Part shown: positions 42,419 to 51,300 of the stretch, piece after piece
Layout: the number at the start of each line of letters is the position of its first letter
Position numbering within the stretch: position 1 is the stretch's first letter
NCBI GenBank assembly: GCA_041905595.1
Contig: JAYRKT010000016.1
Coordinates: 23,970 to 87,969 of the forward strand
Direction: 5' to 3'
DNA: 64,000 nt
Source of the DNA: Aliitabrizicola sp041905595
GTDB lineage: Bacteria > Pseudomonadota > Alphaproteobacteria > Rhodobacterales > Rhodobacteraceae
Program-made: the position numbers and the translations under genes
The notes under the pieces: generated by a model
Seen by the model: the letters and a program-made list of their open reading frames with translations, nothing else
Database searches by the model: none
Told to the model about the DNA's origin: nothing

Positions 42419-43999
42419 CTAGTCCCAGGCGTCAGTCAGGACCCTCCGGGTAACCCGCTCTACCGGCGCATCATGCTTGATCAGGCCCGCGACCCACTCG
42501 CAGGACGCTGCGTTGAATACAGCACCCTTGCCGCGTCGGTATTCAGCAATGCAGCCGTTCCCCCGCGAGGCGCGCCCGACCGTTTCGGGTGTGACCTCAC
42601 CATAGACATTCAACGCAACTTCCTCTGCATCGAGCGTGCCGATGAACGGGTCCGCATCATGTGCGCCGGTGGAATGGGACAGCGTCGTGGCCGGCGACAG
42701 CGCGACGATGGTCAGGTCACCCTCCAGCCCAGTTCCCACGGCGGCATAGGGAAGTCCCTGGTCCATGGTGTAGTCGATGCCGTCCACCTCGTAGGCGAAG
42801 ATGCGGCTGTCGCGACCCAGCACGTCACCATAGCCAAGGCCGCTGTCTGTCAAGCTCCAGTGCTCGGGCCGGTAAAGCACGAAACCGCCTGTGCCATGCG
42901 CGGCGCAGCGGCTCCATCCGGCATAGACCCCCATGGCGCCGGTCAACCCCATGGTGGCTACAGCCGGTCGACCGGTCTTTGGGTTGTCCCAGTAGTTCGT
43001 CAGGCGCGTAAGGTCGGTGGTCGGGTCCTCTTTCGGCGCGCGGTATTTGTAGCAGATCTGGGTGGCGAGGTCGGGTGAAAGCCGGGTCTGCCAGAAGAAG
43101 TTGCCGGCGAAGCGGGCAAGCTTCCCGCCCCGGTCGATCCACGCGTCCAGATGGTCGCGCATCTCCCATGTCCAGTATTCATCATGGCCGACGATCAACA
43201 TCCGCTCGTAGCCGTCCGCCAGGGCCGGGTCGCGATGCAGGTCGTGCTGGGTCGCATAGTCCAGCGCGATGCCTTGCTCCTCGCACCAAAGCGCGAAGGG
43301 TTTCTCAAAGGCGGCCCAGCCGGAGGACGCGTATTTCTTCGAGATGCCCGTCGCGCGGGCATAGTCCATGTGCGGGTATTCCGGTTTCCGCAGCAGGGGG
43401 GACTCGTGCGGAATTCGCGGCGCCTCCTCGAGCCAACGGACGAAGCCCTTGGCCCAGGGACGATGGATCGACACCTCGGCGGCGAAGTCGTCGCCCCTTG
43501 CGCCCGACAGTCCCTGATAGTGGTTCGACCCGCCCCAGTCGTTGTAGGCGCACCATGTCCCGGTCGCGAGCAGCATCAGGACTTTCGCGAAGGGCTTTGC
43601 CGCCCGGACCACGAACATCCCCTCGGACATGTGTCCCGGAACCGTCAGGGTGAAGGTATAGACGCCGCTGCGCCACCCCTCGGGGATCGTCAGCACGAGT
43701 CCCTCCGGCCAGCCGCAGCCGCGCTCCGAGCAGTCGGCGGGCGTGGGCGAGAATGCGCAGGCGATGTCTTGTTCCAGGACCGTTTCCGGCGCGATCCCGT
43801 CGCGACGGATCACCAGCCGCGCAGTCGGTCCCTTGCCCATGACATGCAGCGCCAGCCGGTCGCCCGGAGCATAAGACAGGCGGTCGGAATAACCCCAGAC
43901 CTGCGCCCTGTTCGGGTCGGTCGACGCGGCCTCGTAATAGTGCCCGGTTACCGGATCGCCGTCATCGAACGGGCCGGCGACGAAGAAGTCCTTCAGCAT
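42419..43999 (-). CDS. N,N-dimethylformamidase large-subunit-like amidohydrolase
   Basis: The 526-residue protein has a beta-rich N-terminal part and the DmfA2-type C-terminal fold with YNDWGGSNHY (Tyr152), VGHDEYWTWEMRDHLDAWID (His272, Glu274) and GGKLARFAGNFFWQTR. In dimethylformamidase the iron is held by two tyrosines and a glutamate; Tyr152 and Glu274 have the right spacing for two of them, and Tyr208 or Tyr213 may be the third. No small-subunit gene accompanies it. As the last gene of the 12-gene catabolic operon, it probably opens an amide bond of the imported substrate. Substrate unknown. Confidence 0.85.
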   Translation of the reverse strand: MLKDFFVAGPFDDGDPVTGHYYEAASTDPNRAQVWGYSDRLSYAPGDRLALHVMGKGPTARLVIRRDGIAPETVLEQDIACAFSPTPADCSERGCGWPEGLVLTIPEGWRSGVYTFTLTVPGHMSEGMFVVRAAKPFAKVLMLLATGTWCAYNDWGGSNHYQGLSGARGDDFAAEVSIHRPWAKGFVRWLEEAPRIPHESPLLRKPEYPHMDYARATGISKKYASSGWAAFEKPFALWCEEQGIALDYATQHDLHRDPALADGYERMLIVGHDEYWTWEMRDHLDAWIDRGGKLARFAGNFFWQTRLSPDLATQICYKYRAPKEDPTTDLTRLTNYWDNPKTGRPAVATMGLTGAMGVYAGWSRCAAHGTGGFVLYRPEHWSLTDSGLGYGDVLGRDSRIFAYEVDGIDYTMDQGLPYAAVGTGLEGDLTIVALSPATTLSHSTGAHDADPFIGTLDAEEVALNVYGEVTPETVGRASRGNGCIAEYRRGKGAVFNAASCEWVAGLIKHDAPVERVTRRVLTDAWD

Positions 44000-45801
44000 C
44001 AGCGCATCCCTTCGGCAAAGGCCTTGTTCAGGAAGGCGAGGCTCCGCTCCAGGTAGGTCTCGACATTCGAGCGCCGGAAAACCCCGTGCCCTTCATTCCC
44101 GAACAGCATCACCTCGTGCGGGATGCCGGCCTCGGTCATCTCTCGGATCGCGACATGGGTGTTCTCGGGGCCGACATTTGAATCCGCCAGCCCGTGCACG
44201 ACCATCACATGCCCGCGGATATTGCCGATGAAATTGCCAGGTGAGGCATTGGCGTATTTCTCGGGGAACTCCTCGGGCGACCCGCCCATCATCTCTTCCG
44301 AATAGGCGCGCCCCCAGGGCATCTCGGTCGCGTGATAGTCGATGTCGAGCTTGTACATGCCGCACATCGGGATCGCCGCCGTCACCAGGTCGGCGTGTCG
44401 AGTGATCGCAACCCAGCTTGAAAAGCCACCATAGGAGTTGCCGGCCACCGCGACCGGGCCGGGGATACCGGCCGCCAACGCCGCCTCGATCCCAGCACGG
44501 ATGTCGGCCTGTTCACGACCGCCCCAGCCATCGTCCTTGACCGCCTCGCGATGCGCGAAGCCGAAACCGGTCGATCCGCGATAGTTGGAATCGAGCACGG
44601 CAAAGCCCGATTGCACCCAGAAGCCGATCTTTGGGTTCACCCAGTCCTCGGAATGCCAGGTCGGCCCGCCATGGACATACGCGATCAGTCCCCTTGGCGT
44701 TCCTTCTGGGCGATAGAGCCAGCCCTGCATCGGCAACCCGTCCGGCCCGGTCCAGCGGAAATCCTCCGGCGCAAGATGCAGGCGGCCCGGCTCGTCCTCT
44801 GCGCGGGCCAGCGGCAGGCAGGACCCGTCCGCCAGCACCCGGACCAGCTCATGCGGGGCGTCGGCGTCATAGGCCTCGGCAAGCCACCCGCCGTCCGGCA
44901 GTGCTGCCAGCGGCAAAAGGCTGCGGCGACCGGAGCTGTTCGCCAAGGGCTGTCCGTCACCATTGGGCCCGAAGATGACGGCGCGGGTCCAGGACTGGTC
45001 ATGCACGATGCAGGCGAAGCGCCCGCCCTCGCCCGGCAGCACATCATGCGGGAAAAGCTGCGGCTCACCCGCCAACCAGACCATCTGGCCCGAAGACAAG
45101 GTCAGGACGCCGACGCGATCACGCCCGTCAACATCGGCGACCACCGCGAGACGATCCTCGTCCAGCCAGTCGGCGCGGATATGGTTCGTCGGGCCGAGGT
45201 TCAGCACCTCTCGCAGGTCGCTGCCGTCCTCGTTGAGCACCCAGAGCTGGTCGCCCCCCGGCGCGAACTCGTGCCGGGTCCACAGCCATTGCCGGCGCGA
45301 AGGTGAGGGCAGCGGACCGGTTTCGAACGGTGAGCCGGCGCGGGCAAGCTCTGTGAAGACGCCGCTGGCGAGGTCCAGTTTCCAGACCGCGACCCCCTCG
45401 AACTCCTCCCCCCGCAGGTAGTCGAAGTTCGAGGTGAAGATGATCAACCGTTCATCTGCTGTGAACCGCCCGCCAAAGACGTAATGCGTGTCCTGTGTCG
45501 GCGTAAGTTGCCGCAGGCTGCCGTCGCGGCGGTCGAGCAGCAGCAGGTGGTCATGCTCGTTGGAATGGATCGACTGGGCAAGGATCAGGCGCATCCCGTC
45601 GCGGCTGACATCGCGGATCAGGAAATGGTCCTGACCCTCGGTCAGTCTTTCTGGCGGGCCAGAACCGTCTGTCGGCGCACACCAGACGTCCTCGGTCTCG
45701 CCCATCCCCGCCCAGCACCAGAACGCCCACCGCCCGTCACCGCTTGCATGGACGTGGGTGATTTGCGGCAACGAGGCCCAGAGAGAGGCAGCGGTCGTCA
45801 T
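43999..45801 (-). CDS. S9 family (prolyl oligopeptidase-type) serine peptidase
   Basis: The 600-residue protein has a beta-propeller-like N-terminal half and an alpha/beta-hydrolase C-terminal domain. The domain has YVHGGPTWHSED (oxyanion region), GNSYGGFSSW (nucleophile Ser near residue 455), HGLADSNVGPENT (Asp) and GNEGHGVF (His). No signal peptide is seen, so it would cut imported peptides or amino-acyl amides in the cytoplasm. The ATG at 45801 overlaps the DppF stop, and its own stop overlaps the next start (TGATG). Confidence 0.92.
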   Translation of the reverse strand: MTTAASLWASLPQITHVHASGDGRWAFWCWAGMGETEDVWCAPTDGSGPPERLTEGQDHFLIRDVSRDGMRLILAQSIHSNEHDHLLLLDRRDGSLRQLTPTQDTHYVFGGRFTADERLIIFTSNFDYLRGEEFEGVAVWKLDLASGVFTELARAGSPFETGPLPSPSRRQWLWTRHEFAPGGDQLWVLNEDGSDLREVLNLGPTNHIRADWLDEDRLAVVADVDGRDRVGVLTLSSGQMVWLAGEPQLFPHDVLPGEGGRFACIVHDQSWTRAVIFGPNGDGQPLANSSGRRSLLPLAALPDGGWLAEAYDADAPHELVRVLADGSCLPLARAEDEPGRLHLAPEDFRWTGPDGLPMQGWLYRPEGTPRGLIAYVHGGPTWHSEDWVNPKIGFWVQSGFAVLDSNYRGSTGFGFAHREAVKDDGWGGREQADIRAGIEAALAAGIPGPVAVAGNSYGGFSSWVAITRHADLVTAAIPMCGMYKLDIDYHATEMPWGRAYSEEMMGGSPEEFPEKYANASPGNFIGNIRGHVMVVHGLADSNVGPENTHVAIREMTEAGIPHEVMLFGNEGHGVFRRSNVETYLERSLAFLNKAFAEGMR

Positions 45802-46778
45802 GGGGCACCTTCGATGAAATGGCAGGCGGCCTGCCGGCCCCCCGGAAAGTTGCGCAGTTCCGGCCGCTCGGCATGGCACCGCGGCTGGACAAGCGGACAA
45901 CGCGTGGCAAAGACGCAGCCTCTGGGTGGGTTCAGCACCGAGGGGAGCTCACCGGTGATCGCCGTGCCGCGCCGGGCGCGCTCGCGCATCGGATCGGGTT
46001 CGGGCACCGCATCCATCAGCGCACGGGAATAGGGGTGCAAAGGCCTGTCGAAGAAAGCCCCGCGTGGCGCCTTCTCGACCACCCGACCAAGGCACATCAC
46101 CACTACCTCATGCGCCATCTGCCGAACGACCGCGAGGTTGTGCGAGATGAAGATCAGCGCAAGGCCCAACTGGTCCTGCAGGTCCATCAGCAGGTTGACC
46201 ACCTGCGCCTGCACCGAGACGTCCAGCGCCGAAACCGGCTCGTCGCAGACGACCAGTTTCGGCCCGCCTACCAGGGCACGGGCGATGCCGACCCGCTGCG
46301 CCTGCCCGCCGGACAGTTCGTGGGGATAGCGTCCGGCGAACTCGGGACCAAGGCCGACCCGTTCCAGTGCCTCGCGCGCCTTTGCCTCGCGGTCCCTGCG
46401 CGACAGGTCCGGCGCGAAGGTCACGAGCGGCCGCGTGACCGAGGCGAGCACGGTCATCCGCGGGTCCAGCGCCGCGAGCGGATCCTGAAAGATGATCTGA
46501 AGCTCGGCACGCTTGCGGCGCAGCGTCTCTGCCGAAAGCTTCGCCATGTCGTCACCCTGCCAGATTACCTTGCCGCCGGTCGGCCGGTTCAATCGCAGGA
46601 TCGCCCGCCCGAGGGTCGACTTGCCACAGCCGGATTCCCCGACGATGCCAAGCGTCCGCCCAGCCTCCAGATCGAAGGACACCTCGCGGACGATGGGCAG
46701 GATGCGCGGCCGGGATAGCAGCCCGTCGCCGGGGATCATGTAGCCGACATCGAGCCTTTCGACTTCAAGCAACGGCAT
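45798..46778 (-). CDS. Peptide-type ABC transporter ATP-binding protein (DppF/OppF-like)
   Basis: The 326-residue ATPase has Walker A GESGCGKST, signature LSGGQAQRV, Walker B LVVCDEPVSALD and the C-terminal oligopeptide-transporter extension with three cysteines in CVFATRCPLVQPRCH. The latter resembles the 4Fe-4S-type motif in Opp/Dpp ATPases. It pairs with the ATPase at 46765-47754. Overlaps with both neighbours place it firmly in the operon. Confidence 0.94.
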   Translation of the reverse strand: MPLLEVERLDVGYMIPGDGLLSRPRILPIVREVSFDLEAGRTLGIVGESGCGKSTLGRAILRLNRPTGGKVIWQGDDMAKLSAETLRRKRAELQIIFQDPLAALDPRMTVLASVTRPLVTFAPDLSRRDREAKAREALERVGLGPEFAGRYPHELSGGQAQRVGIARALVGGPKLVVCDEPVSALDVSVQAQVVNLLMDLQDQLGLALIFISHNLAVVRQMAHEVVVMCLGRVVEKAPRGAFFDRPLHPYSRALMDAVPEPDPMRERARRGTAITGELPSVLNPPRGCVFATRCPLVQPRCHAERPELRNFPGGRQAACHFIEGAP

Positions 46779-47754
46779 CGGCAGCCTCCACGTGGCAGGC
46801 GATGCGATGGCCGGCAGTGGTCACCAGCACCGGCGCTTCCCGTTCGCAGATCGCGACCCTCCGGTCGCAGCGCGGGGCAAAGGGGCAGCCGGGACTACGC
46901 CGGGACGACGGCGTTCCGGGGATCGTGCCAAGGCGGGGTGTCTCTGCTCCCTCAAGACGCGGCATCGCCTCGAGCAGGCCCTGTGTGTAGGGATGCCTGG
47001 GATGGTCGAACAGCGTGTCGATCGCCGCCTCCTCCATCACCTGCCCGCCATACAGCACCAGAACCCGGTCGCAGGCCCGCGCCACGACGCCAAGGTCATG
47101 GGTCACAAGGATCACCGCCGTCCCCGTTTCCCGGGCAAGCTCTGCGATCAGGTCCAGCACCTGCGCCTGGATGGTGACGTCGAGCGCGGTCGTGGGCTCG
47201 TCAGCCAGAAGGATCGCGGGCTTCATCAGAAGCGCCATCGCGATCATCACCCGCTGGCGCATTCCGCCCGAGAACTGGTGCGGGTAGGCCCGCGCCCCCG
47301 CCGCCGGATCTGGGATGCGGACCCGGTCCAGCATCGCGACGGCTTCCTTCCAGGCTGCGTCACGCGAAAGGCCGCGATGCGCGATCAGCCCTTCGGCCAG
47401 CTGATCGCCGACCCGCATGAAGGGATTGAGCGCTGTCATCGGGTCCTGGAACACGATCGACATCTCGGACCCGCGCACCGTGTCGAGGTCGCGGGGCGAA
47501 AGCGACAACAGGTTTCGCCCACCAAACAACGCCTGTCCTGCAACGGTCCCGTTCCCCGCCAGCAGCCCCATCAGCGCGAACAGGATCTGGCTTTTCCCCG
47601 ATCCGCTTTCGCCGACGATGCCCAGGACCTCGCCCCGGTGCAGATCGAAGCTCACGCCGTCCACCGCGCGAATCTCGGCCTGCGGCAGGCGGAAGGTCAC
47701 GCGCAGATCGCGGACTGACAGAAGCGGGTCAGCGGTCATTTGGGTCGAAGGCAT
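46765..47754 (-). CDS. Peptide-type ABC transporter ATP-binding protein (DppD/OppD-like)
   Basis: The 329-residue ATPase has Walker A GESGSGKSQ (Gln where Ser/Thr is usual at the last position), signature FSGGMRQRV, Walker B ILLADEPTTALD and the C-terminal CPFAPRCDRRVAIC cluster. It energises the importer with its DppF-like partner. The start at 47754 overlaps the permease gene by 26 bases; a second ATG at 47739 would reduce this to 11. Confidence 0.94.
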   Translation of the reverse strand: MPSTQMTADPLLSVRDLRVTFRLPQAEIRAVDGVSFDLHRGEVLGIVGESGSGKSQILFALMGLLAGNGTVAGQALFGGRNLLSLSPRDLDTVRGSEMSIVFQDPMTALNPFMRVGDQLAEGLIAHRGLSRDAAWKEAVAMLDRVRIPDPAAGARAYPHQFSGGMRQRVMIAMALLMKPAILLADEPTTALDVTIQAQVLDLIAELARETGTAVILVTHDLGVVARACDRVLVLYGGQVMEEAAIDTLFDHPRHPYTQGLLEAMPRLEGAETPRLGTIPGTPSSRRSPGCPFAPRCDRRVAICEREAPVLVTTAGHRIACHVEAADAVA

Positions 47755-48592
47755 CGCGCAGCCCGTCCGCTATGAAGTTGAGACACAAGAGTACCGCGAC
47801 AAGGAACGCCCCCGGCAGCAGCAAGAGCCGCAAGTCGGTGTCCATCGCAGAAGTGCCGGTCTGGATCAGGTTCCCCCAGCTGGCCTGCGGTTCCTTGATG
47901 CCGATCCCGAGGAAGGACAGGAAGCTTTCCGACAGGATAACCTCGGGCACCAGCAAGCTGCCGTAGACGATCACCACCGAAAAGCAGTTGGGGACGATGT
48001 GGCGGAGCACGATCCCGGCCGAGGTCATGCCCCCCGCCCGCGCGGCCTCGACGAACTCCCGCCGGGCCAGTCCCTCGGCCTGGGACCGGACGATGACGGC
48101 CGGGGTCAGCCAGAGGGTGAAGACGATCGCCGCGAACAACGCGATGTTGCCGCCTCCGAAGAGGAGACTCAGCAGGATCACGAGGATCACGTAGGGAAAA
48201 CCATAGAGGATCTCGACCATCCGCATCATCAGGCTGTCGGTCCGCCCCCCCGTGAAGCCCGCGACCGCGCCGTAGAGCACTCCAATCCCGCCCGCGACGA
48301 GCGCCCCGAGAAAGCCGATGGTCAGCGACACCCGCCCCCCCTCCAGCGTGCGGATCAGCAAGTCGCGGCCGTAATCGTCGGTCCCGAACAGGTGCGGCGA
48401 GGCGAAGTCGATCGGCGCCGAGATGTAGTCGAAATCCGCGTCCTCGCCCGTGAACGGGAACAGGAAGGGGCCAACGAAACAGGCCAGCACGATCAGCGCC
48501 AGCACGCAGACCGAGGCGATTGCCAGCCGGTTCCTGCGGAAACGCGCGAACTGTAACTGCAGCGTCGAGAGGTTTTCTGTCTCAGCGGCCAT
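47729..48592 (-). CDS. Peptide-type ABC transporter permease (DppC/OppC-like)
   Basis: The 287-residue permease has an N-terminal cytoplasmic extension, a first helix (RLAIASVCVLALIVLACFVG), an extracytoplasmic loop with FGTDDYGRDLLIRTLEGGR typical of DppC, and four further helices. The coupling motif EFVEAARAGGMTSAGIVLRH lies near residue 170. Its start overlaps the DppB-like gene by eleven bases. Confidence 0.94.
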   Translation of the reverse strand: MAAETENLSTLQLQFARFRRNRLAIASVCVLALIVLACFVGPFLFPFTGEDADFDYISAPIDFASPHLFGTDDYGRDLLIRTLEGGRVSLTIGFLGALVAGGIGVLYGAVAGFTGGRTDSLMMRMVEILYGFPYVILVILLSLLFGGGNIALFAAIVFTLWLTPAVIVRSQAEGLARREFVEAARAGGMTSAGIVLRHIVPNCFSVVIVYGSLLVPEVILSESFLSFLGIGIKEPQASWGNLIQTGTSAMDTDLRLLLLPGAFLVAVLLCLNFIADGLRDAFDPNDR

Positions 48593-49505
48593 TGCGCAAC
48601 CTCGGGTCGATCCAGGCGCGGATCAGGTCGGTGACGATGTTCAGCACGATCAGAAGCGCGCCGTAGAGGAGCGTAATCCCCATCACCAGCGGGTAATCGC
48701 GGTTCAGCGCGGCATCGACGAAGTGCCGCCCGATCCCCGGCAGGGCAAAGATGGTCTCGATCAGGATGGACCCCGTGATGATCGCCGCTGTCGCCGGGCC
48801 GAGATAGGCGATCACCGGCAGAAGCGTGCCCTTCAGCACATGGCCCCAGACGACGCGCCGCGCCCCGATTCCCTTGGCCCGCGCGGTGCGGACATAATTC
48901 TCGCGCAGGGTCTCGATCATCGACGATCGCGTGAGCCGAGAAATGTAGGCGATGTTCGGCAGCGCGAGCACGAGGACCGGCAGGATCAGCGCGCGCCCGC
49001 CGCCATCGATGCCACCCACGGGAAGCCACCCCAGCCACAGCGCGAAGATGATCTGCATCAGCGGACCGATGACGAAGATCGGCACGGCAACGCCAACCAC
49101 GCCCACGATTCCGGCGACATAGTCTGTCGGGCTGTTGCGCCGCATCGCCCCGGCGACGCCGAGGGCGATGCCCACCAGCGAGGCCACGACGATCGCCCAG
49201 ATGCCGATCGTGATCGACCAGGGCAGGCCCGAGGCGATGATTCCGCCCACGTCATAGTCGCGGAAGCGGGTCGACGGCCCCAGGTCGAATGTCGCCAGTC
49301 CCTTCACATAGCGACCGAACTGCATCCAGACCGGCTCGTCCAGATGATAGGTCTTCTGGATATTCGCCAGCACTTCGGGGCTGATCTTGCGCGACTTCGA
49401 GAAGGGCCCGCCAGGCGCGAGCCGCATCACGAAGAATGTCAGCGTGACCAGCGCCGCCAGCGTCAGCCCGCCATCCCAAAGACGTTTGCCTATGAACCGC
49501 AGCAT
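48582..49505 (-). CDS. Peptide-type ABC transporter permease (DppB/OppB-like)
   Basis: The 307-residue permease has six predicted helices, the N-terminal LRFIGKRLWDGGLTLAALV and RLAPGGPF of the DppB family, and the coupling motif ENYVRTARAKGIGARRVVWG near residue 200. The ATG at 49505 has GGAGG six bases upstream; an open frame continuing upstream runs into low-complexity G/C-rich sequence beside the assembly gap and is not believable. It is separated from the binding-protein gene by that gap and a hairpin. Confidence 0.92.
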   Translation of the reverse strand: MLRFIGKRLWDGGLTLAALVTLTFFVMRLAPGGPFSKSRKISPEVLANIQKTYHLDEPVWMQFGRYVKGLATFDLGPSTRFRDYDVGGIIASGLPWSITIGIWAIVVASLVGIALGVAGAMRRNSPTDYVAGIVGVVGVAVPIFVIGPLMQIIFALWLGWLPVGGIDGGGRALILPVLVLALPNIAYISRLTRSSMIETLRENYVRTARAKGIGARRVVWGHVLKGTLLPVIAYLGPATAAIITGSILIETIFALPGIGRHFVDAALNRDYPLVMGITLLYGALLIVLNIVTDLIRAWIDPRLRNGR

Positions 49506-49608
49506 CCAGCCTCCAAGGCGCTCGGGGTGGGGGGGGGGTGGCGCCCGCCCCCCGCCCCGCCGGAGATCGCCACGCAAACCGCGGGTGTTGTTGCGGCGGG
49601 GGGGGGTG

Positions 49609-49618
49609 NNNNNNNNNN
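49609..49618. other. Assembly gap (10 N) in G-rich sequence
   Basis: Ten undetermined bases lie between the binding-protein and first permease genes. A 14-base segment AGGCGCTCGGGGTG at 49516-49529 is repeated with one mismatch at 49619-49632, and long G and C runs flank the gap. The true length and sequence are unknown. The gap is intergenic and need not break a gene. Confidence 0.98.
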
Positions 49619-49627
49619 AGGCGCTGG

Positions 49628-49655
49628 GGGTGCGGGCGATTTCACGCCCGCACCC
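49628..49655 (-). repeat. 11-pair intercistronic hairpin after the binding-protein gene
   Basis: GGGTGCGGGCG and CGCCCGCACCC form a perfect 11-pair stem with a six-base loop, seven bases beyond the binding-protein stop. There is no T run. Such hairpins between a periplasmic binding protein gene and its permease genes often stabilise the upstream mRNA and give higher binding-protein expression. Confidence 0.65.
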
Positions 49656-49661
49656 GGCCCG

Positions 49662-51257
49662 TCATTCAAGCGACAGGAACTGCGAGTTGTTGTAGCCGGC
49701 GGCAGAGGTTGCCCAGCCCTTCACATGGGGGCTGACCATATGCCGGGTCGGCTCGATGGCGATGGGCGCAAAGATCGAGTCGTCGAGCAGGATCTTCTCC
49801 GCCACGGCAAGCTTCTCGTTGCGGACAGCGGGATCGACCTCCTGCGCCGCCACATCCATTGCGGCATCGTATTCCGGTTTCACCCAGTTATATCCGGGCT
49901 CCGCCGAGGGGCGCATGTAGGCCAGGAATGTCTCGGCTCCGGCGAAATCGCCCACAAGGTTGTCACCGAAGACGTCCCAGTCGCCCGCATAGAAGGCGTC
50001 GAGCCAGGCCTTTCGCTCCATTGAGTCGACACTCGCCTCGACCCCCAGGGTCTTTTTCCACATCAGCGACACGCCCTGCGCCAGACGGACACGGTCTTCG
50101 GCCACGGTCGTCACGATCTTCAGCTTGAGCGGGTTGTCGGGCCCGTAGCCGGCCTTCGCGAGCAGTTCTTTCGCGATTGCGTCGCGGTCGGCCTGCGTCA
50201 TCGTCGCCTCGGCGATCTGCGGCCCGTGATAGTCGGGATCGAAGCCGCCGGCATAGGAGTAACTTGGGATCGCGCCGCCCTTGACGATCTTGTCTTGAAG
50301 AGTTTCGCGGTCGATAGCGAGCGAAAGCGCCCTGCGCACATCGATGTTGTCCAGCGGCGGATGCTGCAGGTTGAAGCTGTAATAGGTCACCTCGGTCGAC
50401 GGGCCGATCGAGACTTCATCCGGCACGCTGGCCTTGAGCGATTCGATCTGGTTCACCGGAATATCGTAGGTGATGTCGATCTCGCCGGCCTGGTAGCGCT
50501 TCAGTTCTGTATTCACATCCTCGGTCACGAGATACCGGACATGGGGAATCTTGACGTTGGCCGCATCCCAGTAGTTCGGGTTCTTCTCAAGCAGCACATG
50601 GCTTTGCGGCACGACTTCCTTGATCACGTAGGCGCCGTTGCTGACGACCTTCGTCGGGTCAATGAACACGGCCGCGCCGTTGGCGTCAAAGCTTGGGCTG
50701 TGCAGCGGCGGGACCTGGAAGCCCCCCATGATGTCAAGCATGTGCGGGTTGGGGGATTCCAGTTCGACGACGACGGTGCGGTCATCCGGCGCCTTGAAAC
50801 CGAGCGTCGCCGCATCCTTTGTCTCGCCATCGGCGATCGCCTTGGCGCCCTTCACCTGGATCACCGAGTAGAAGTAATAGCCCTTTTCCGAAGCTGTATC
50901 GGGATTGAGGGTCCGCAGCACCCCGTTGACGAAATCCTGGGCGACCAGTGGGTCGCCGTTCGACCATTTCAGCCCTTCGCGCAGGTGAAAGGTCCAGGTC
51001 TTGCCATCTGCGGTTACATCCCAGCTTTCGGCGGCACCGGGGATGACCTTGCCAGTGCCATCGTAAGTGATCAGTCCCTCGTAGGCGTCCATCTGGATCC
51101 AGCCAGCCGCCGCATCGAAGTTCACATGCGGGTCGAGCGAAGACCATTCCGAACCGACGCCGCGGTCGAGTGTATCGTCAGCAAGCGCAGGCTGCCCGAG
51201 GCTCAGCGCCGCGGCCAGGACCAGACCGCTCAGGGCCGTTCCGATGAGTCGTCTCAT
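49662..51257 (-). CDS. Peptide-type ABC transporter substrate-binding protein (SBP_bac_5)
   Basis: The 531-residue periplasmic protein has a signal peptide (LVLAAALSLGQPALA, cleavage near residue 26). It shows family-5 features: a WTFHLREGLKWSNGDPL stretch near residue 80, then LSLAIDRETLQDKIV and AKAGYGPDN. It captures peptides or similar compounds for the permease/ATPase genes downstream. The ATG at 51257 has GGGAG upstream. The ligand cannot be read from the sequence; the operon's enzymes suggest an amide- or amine-rich compound. Confidence 0.93.
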   Translation of the reverse strand: MRRLIGTALSGLVLAAALSLGQPALADDTLDRGVGSEWSSLDPHVNFDAAAGWIQMDAYEGLITYDGTGKVIPGAAESWDVTADGKTWTFHLREGLKWSNGDPLVAQDFVNGVLRTLNPDTASEKGYYFYSVIQVKGAKAIADGETKDAATLGFKAPDDRTVVVELESPNPHMLDIMGGFQVPPLHSPSFDANGAAVFIDPTKVVSNGAYVIKEVVPQSHVLLEKNPNYWDAANVKIPHVRYLVTEDVNTELKRYQAGEIDITYDIPVNQIESLKASVPDEVSIGPSTEVTYYSFNLQHPPLDNIDVRRALSLAIDRETLQDKIVKGGAIPSYSYAGGFDPDYHGPQIAEATMTQADRDAIAKELLAKAGYGPDNPLKLKIVTTVAEDRVRLAQGVSLMWKKTLGVEASVDSMERKAWLDAFYAGDWDVFGDNLVGDFAGAETFLAYMRPSAEPGYNWVKPEYDAAMDVAAQEVDPAVRNEKLAVAEKILLDDSIFAPIAIEPTRHMVSPHVKGWATSAAGYNNSQFLSLE

Positions 51258-51300
51258 TGTTGTTGCTCCCGTTGGTGTCGTCTTCTTGTTGTACGTTCGT

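Noticed and set aside
49505..49577. Upstream extension of the DppB-like permease
   Set aside because: The added residues come from a G/C homopolymer region beside the assembly gap, whereas ATG 49505 has a good GGAGG site.
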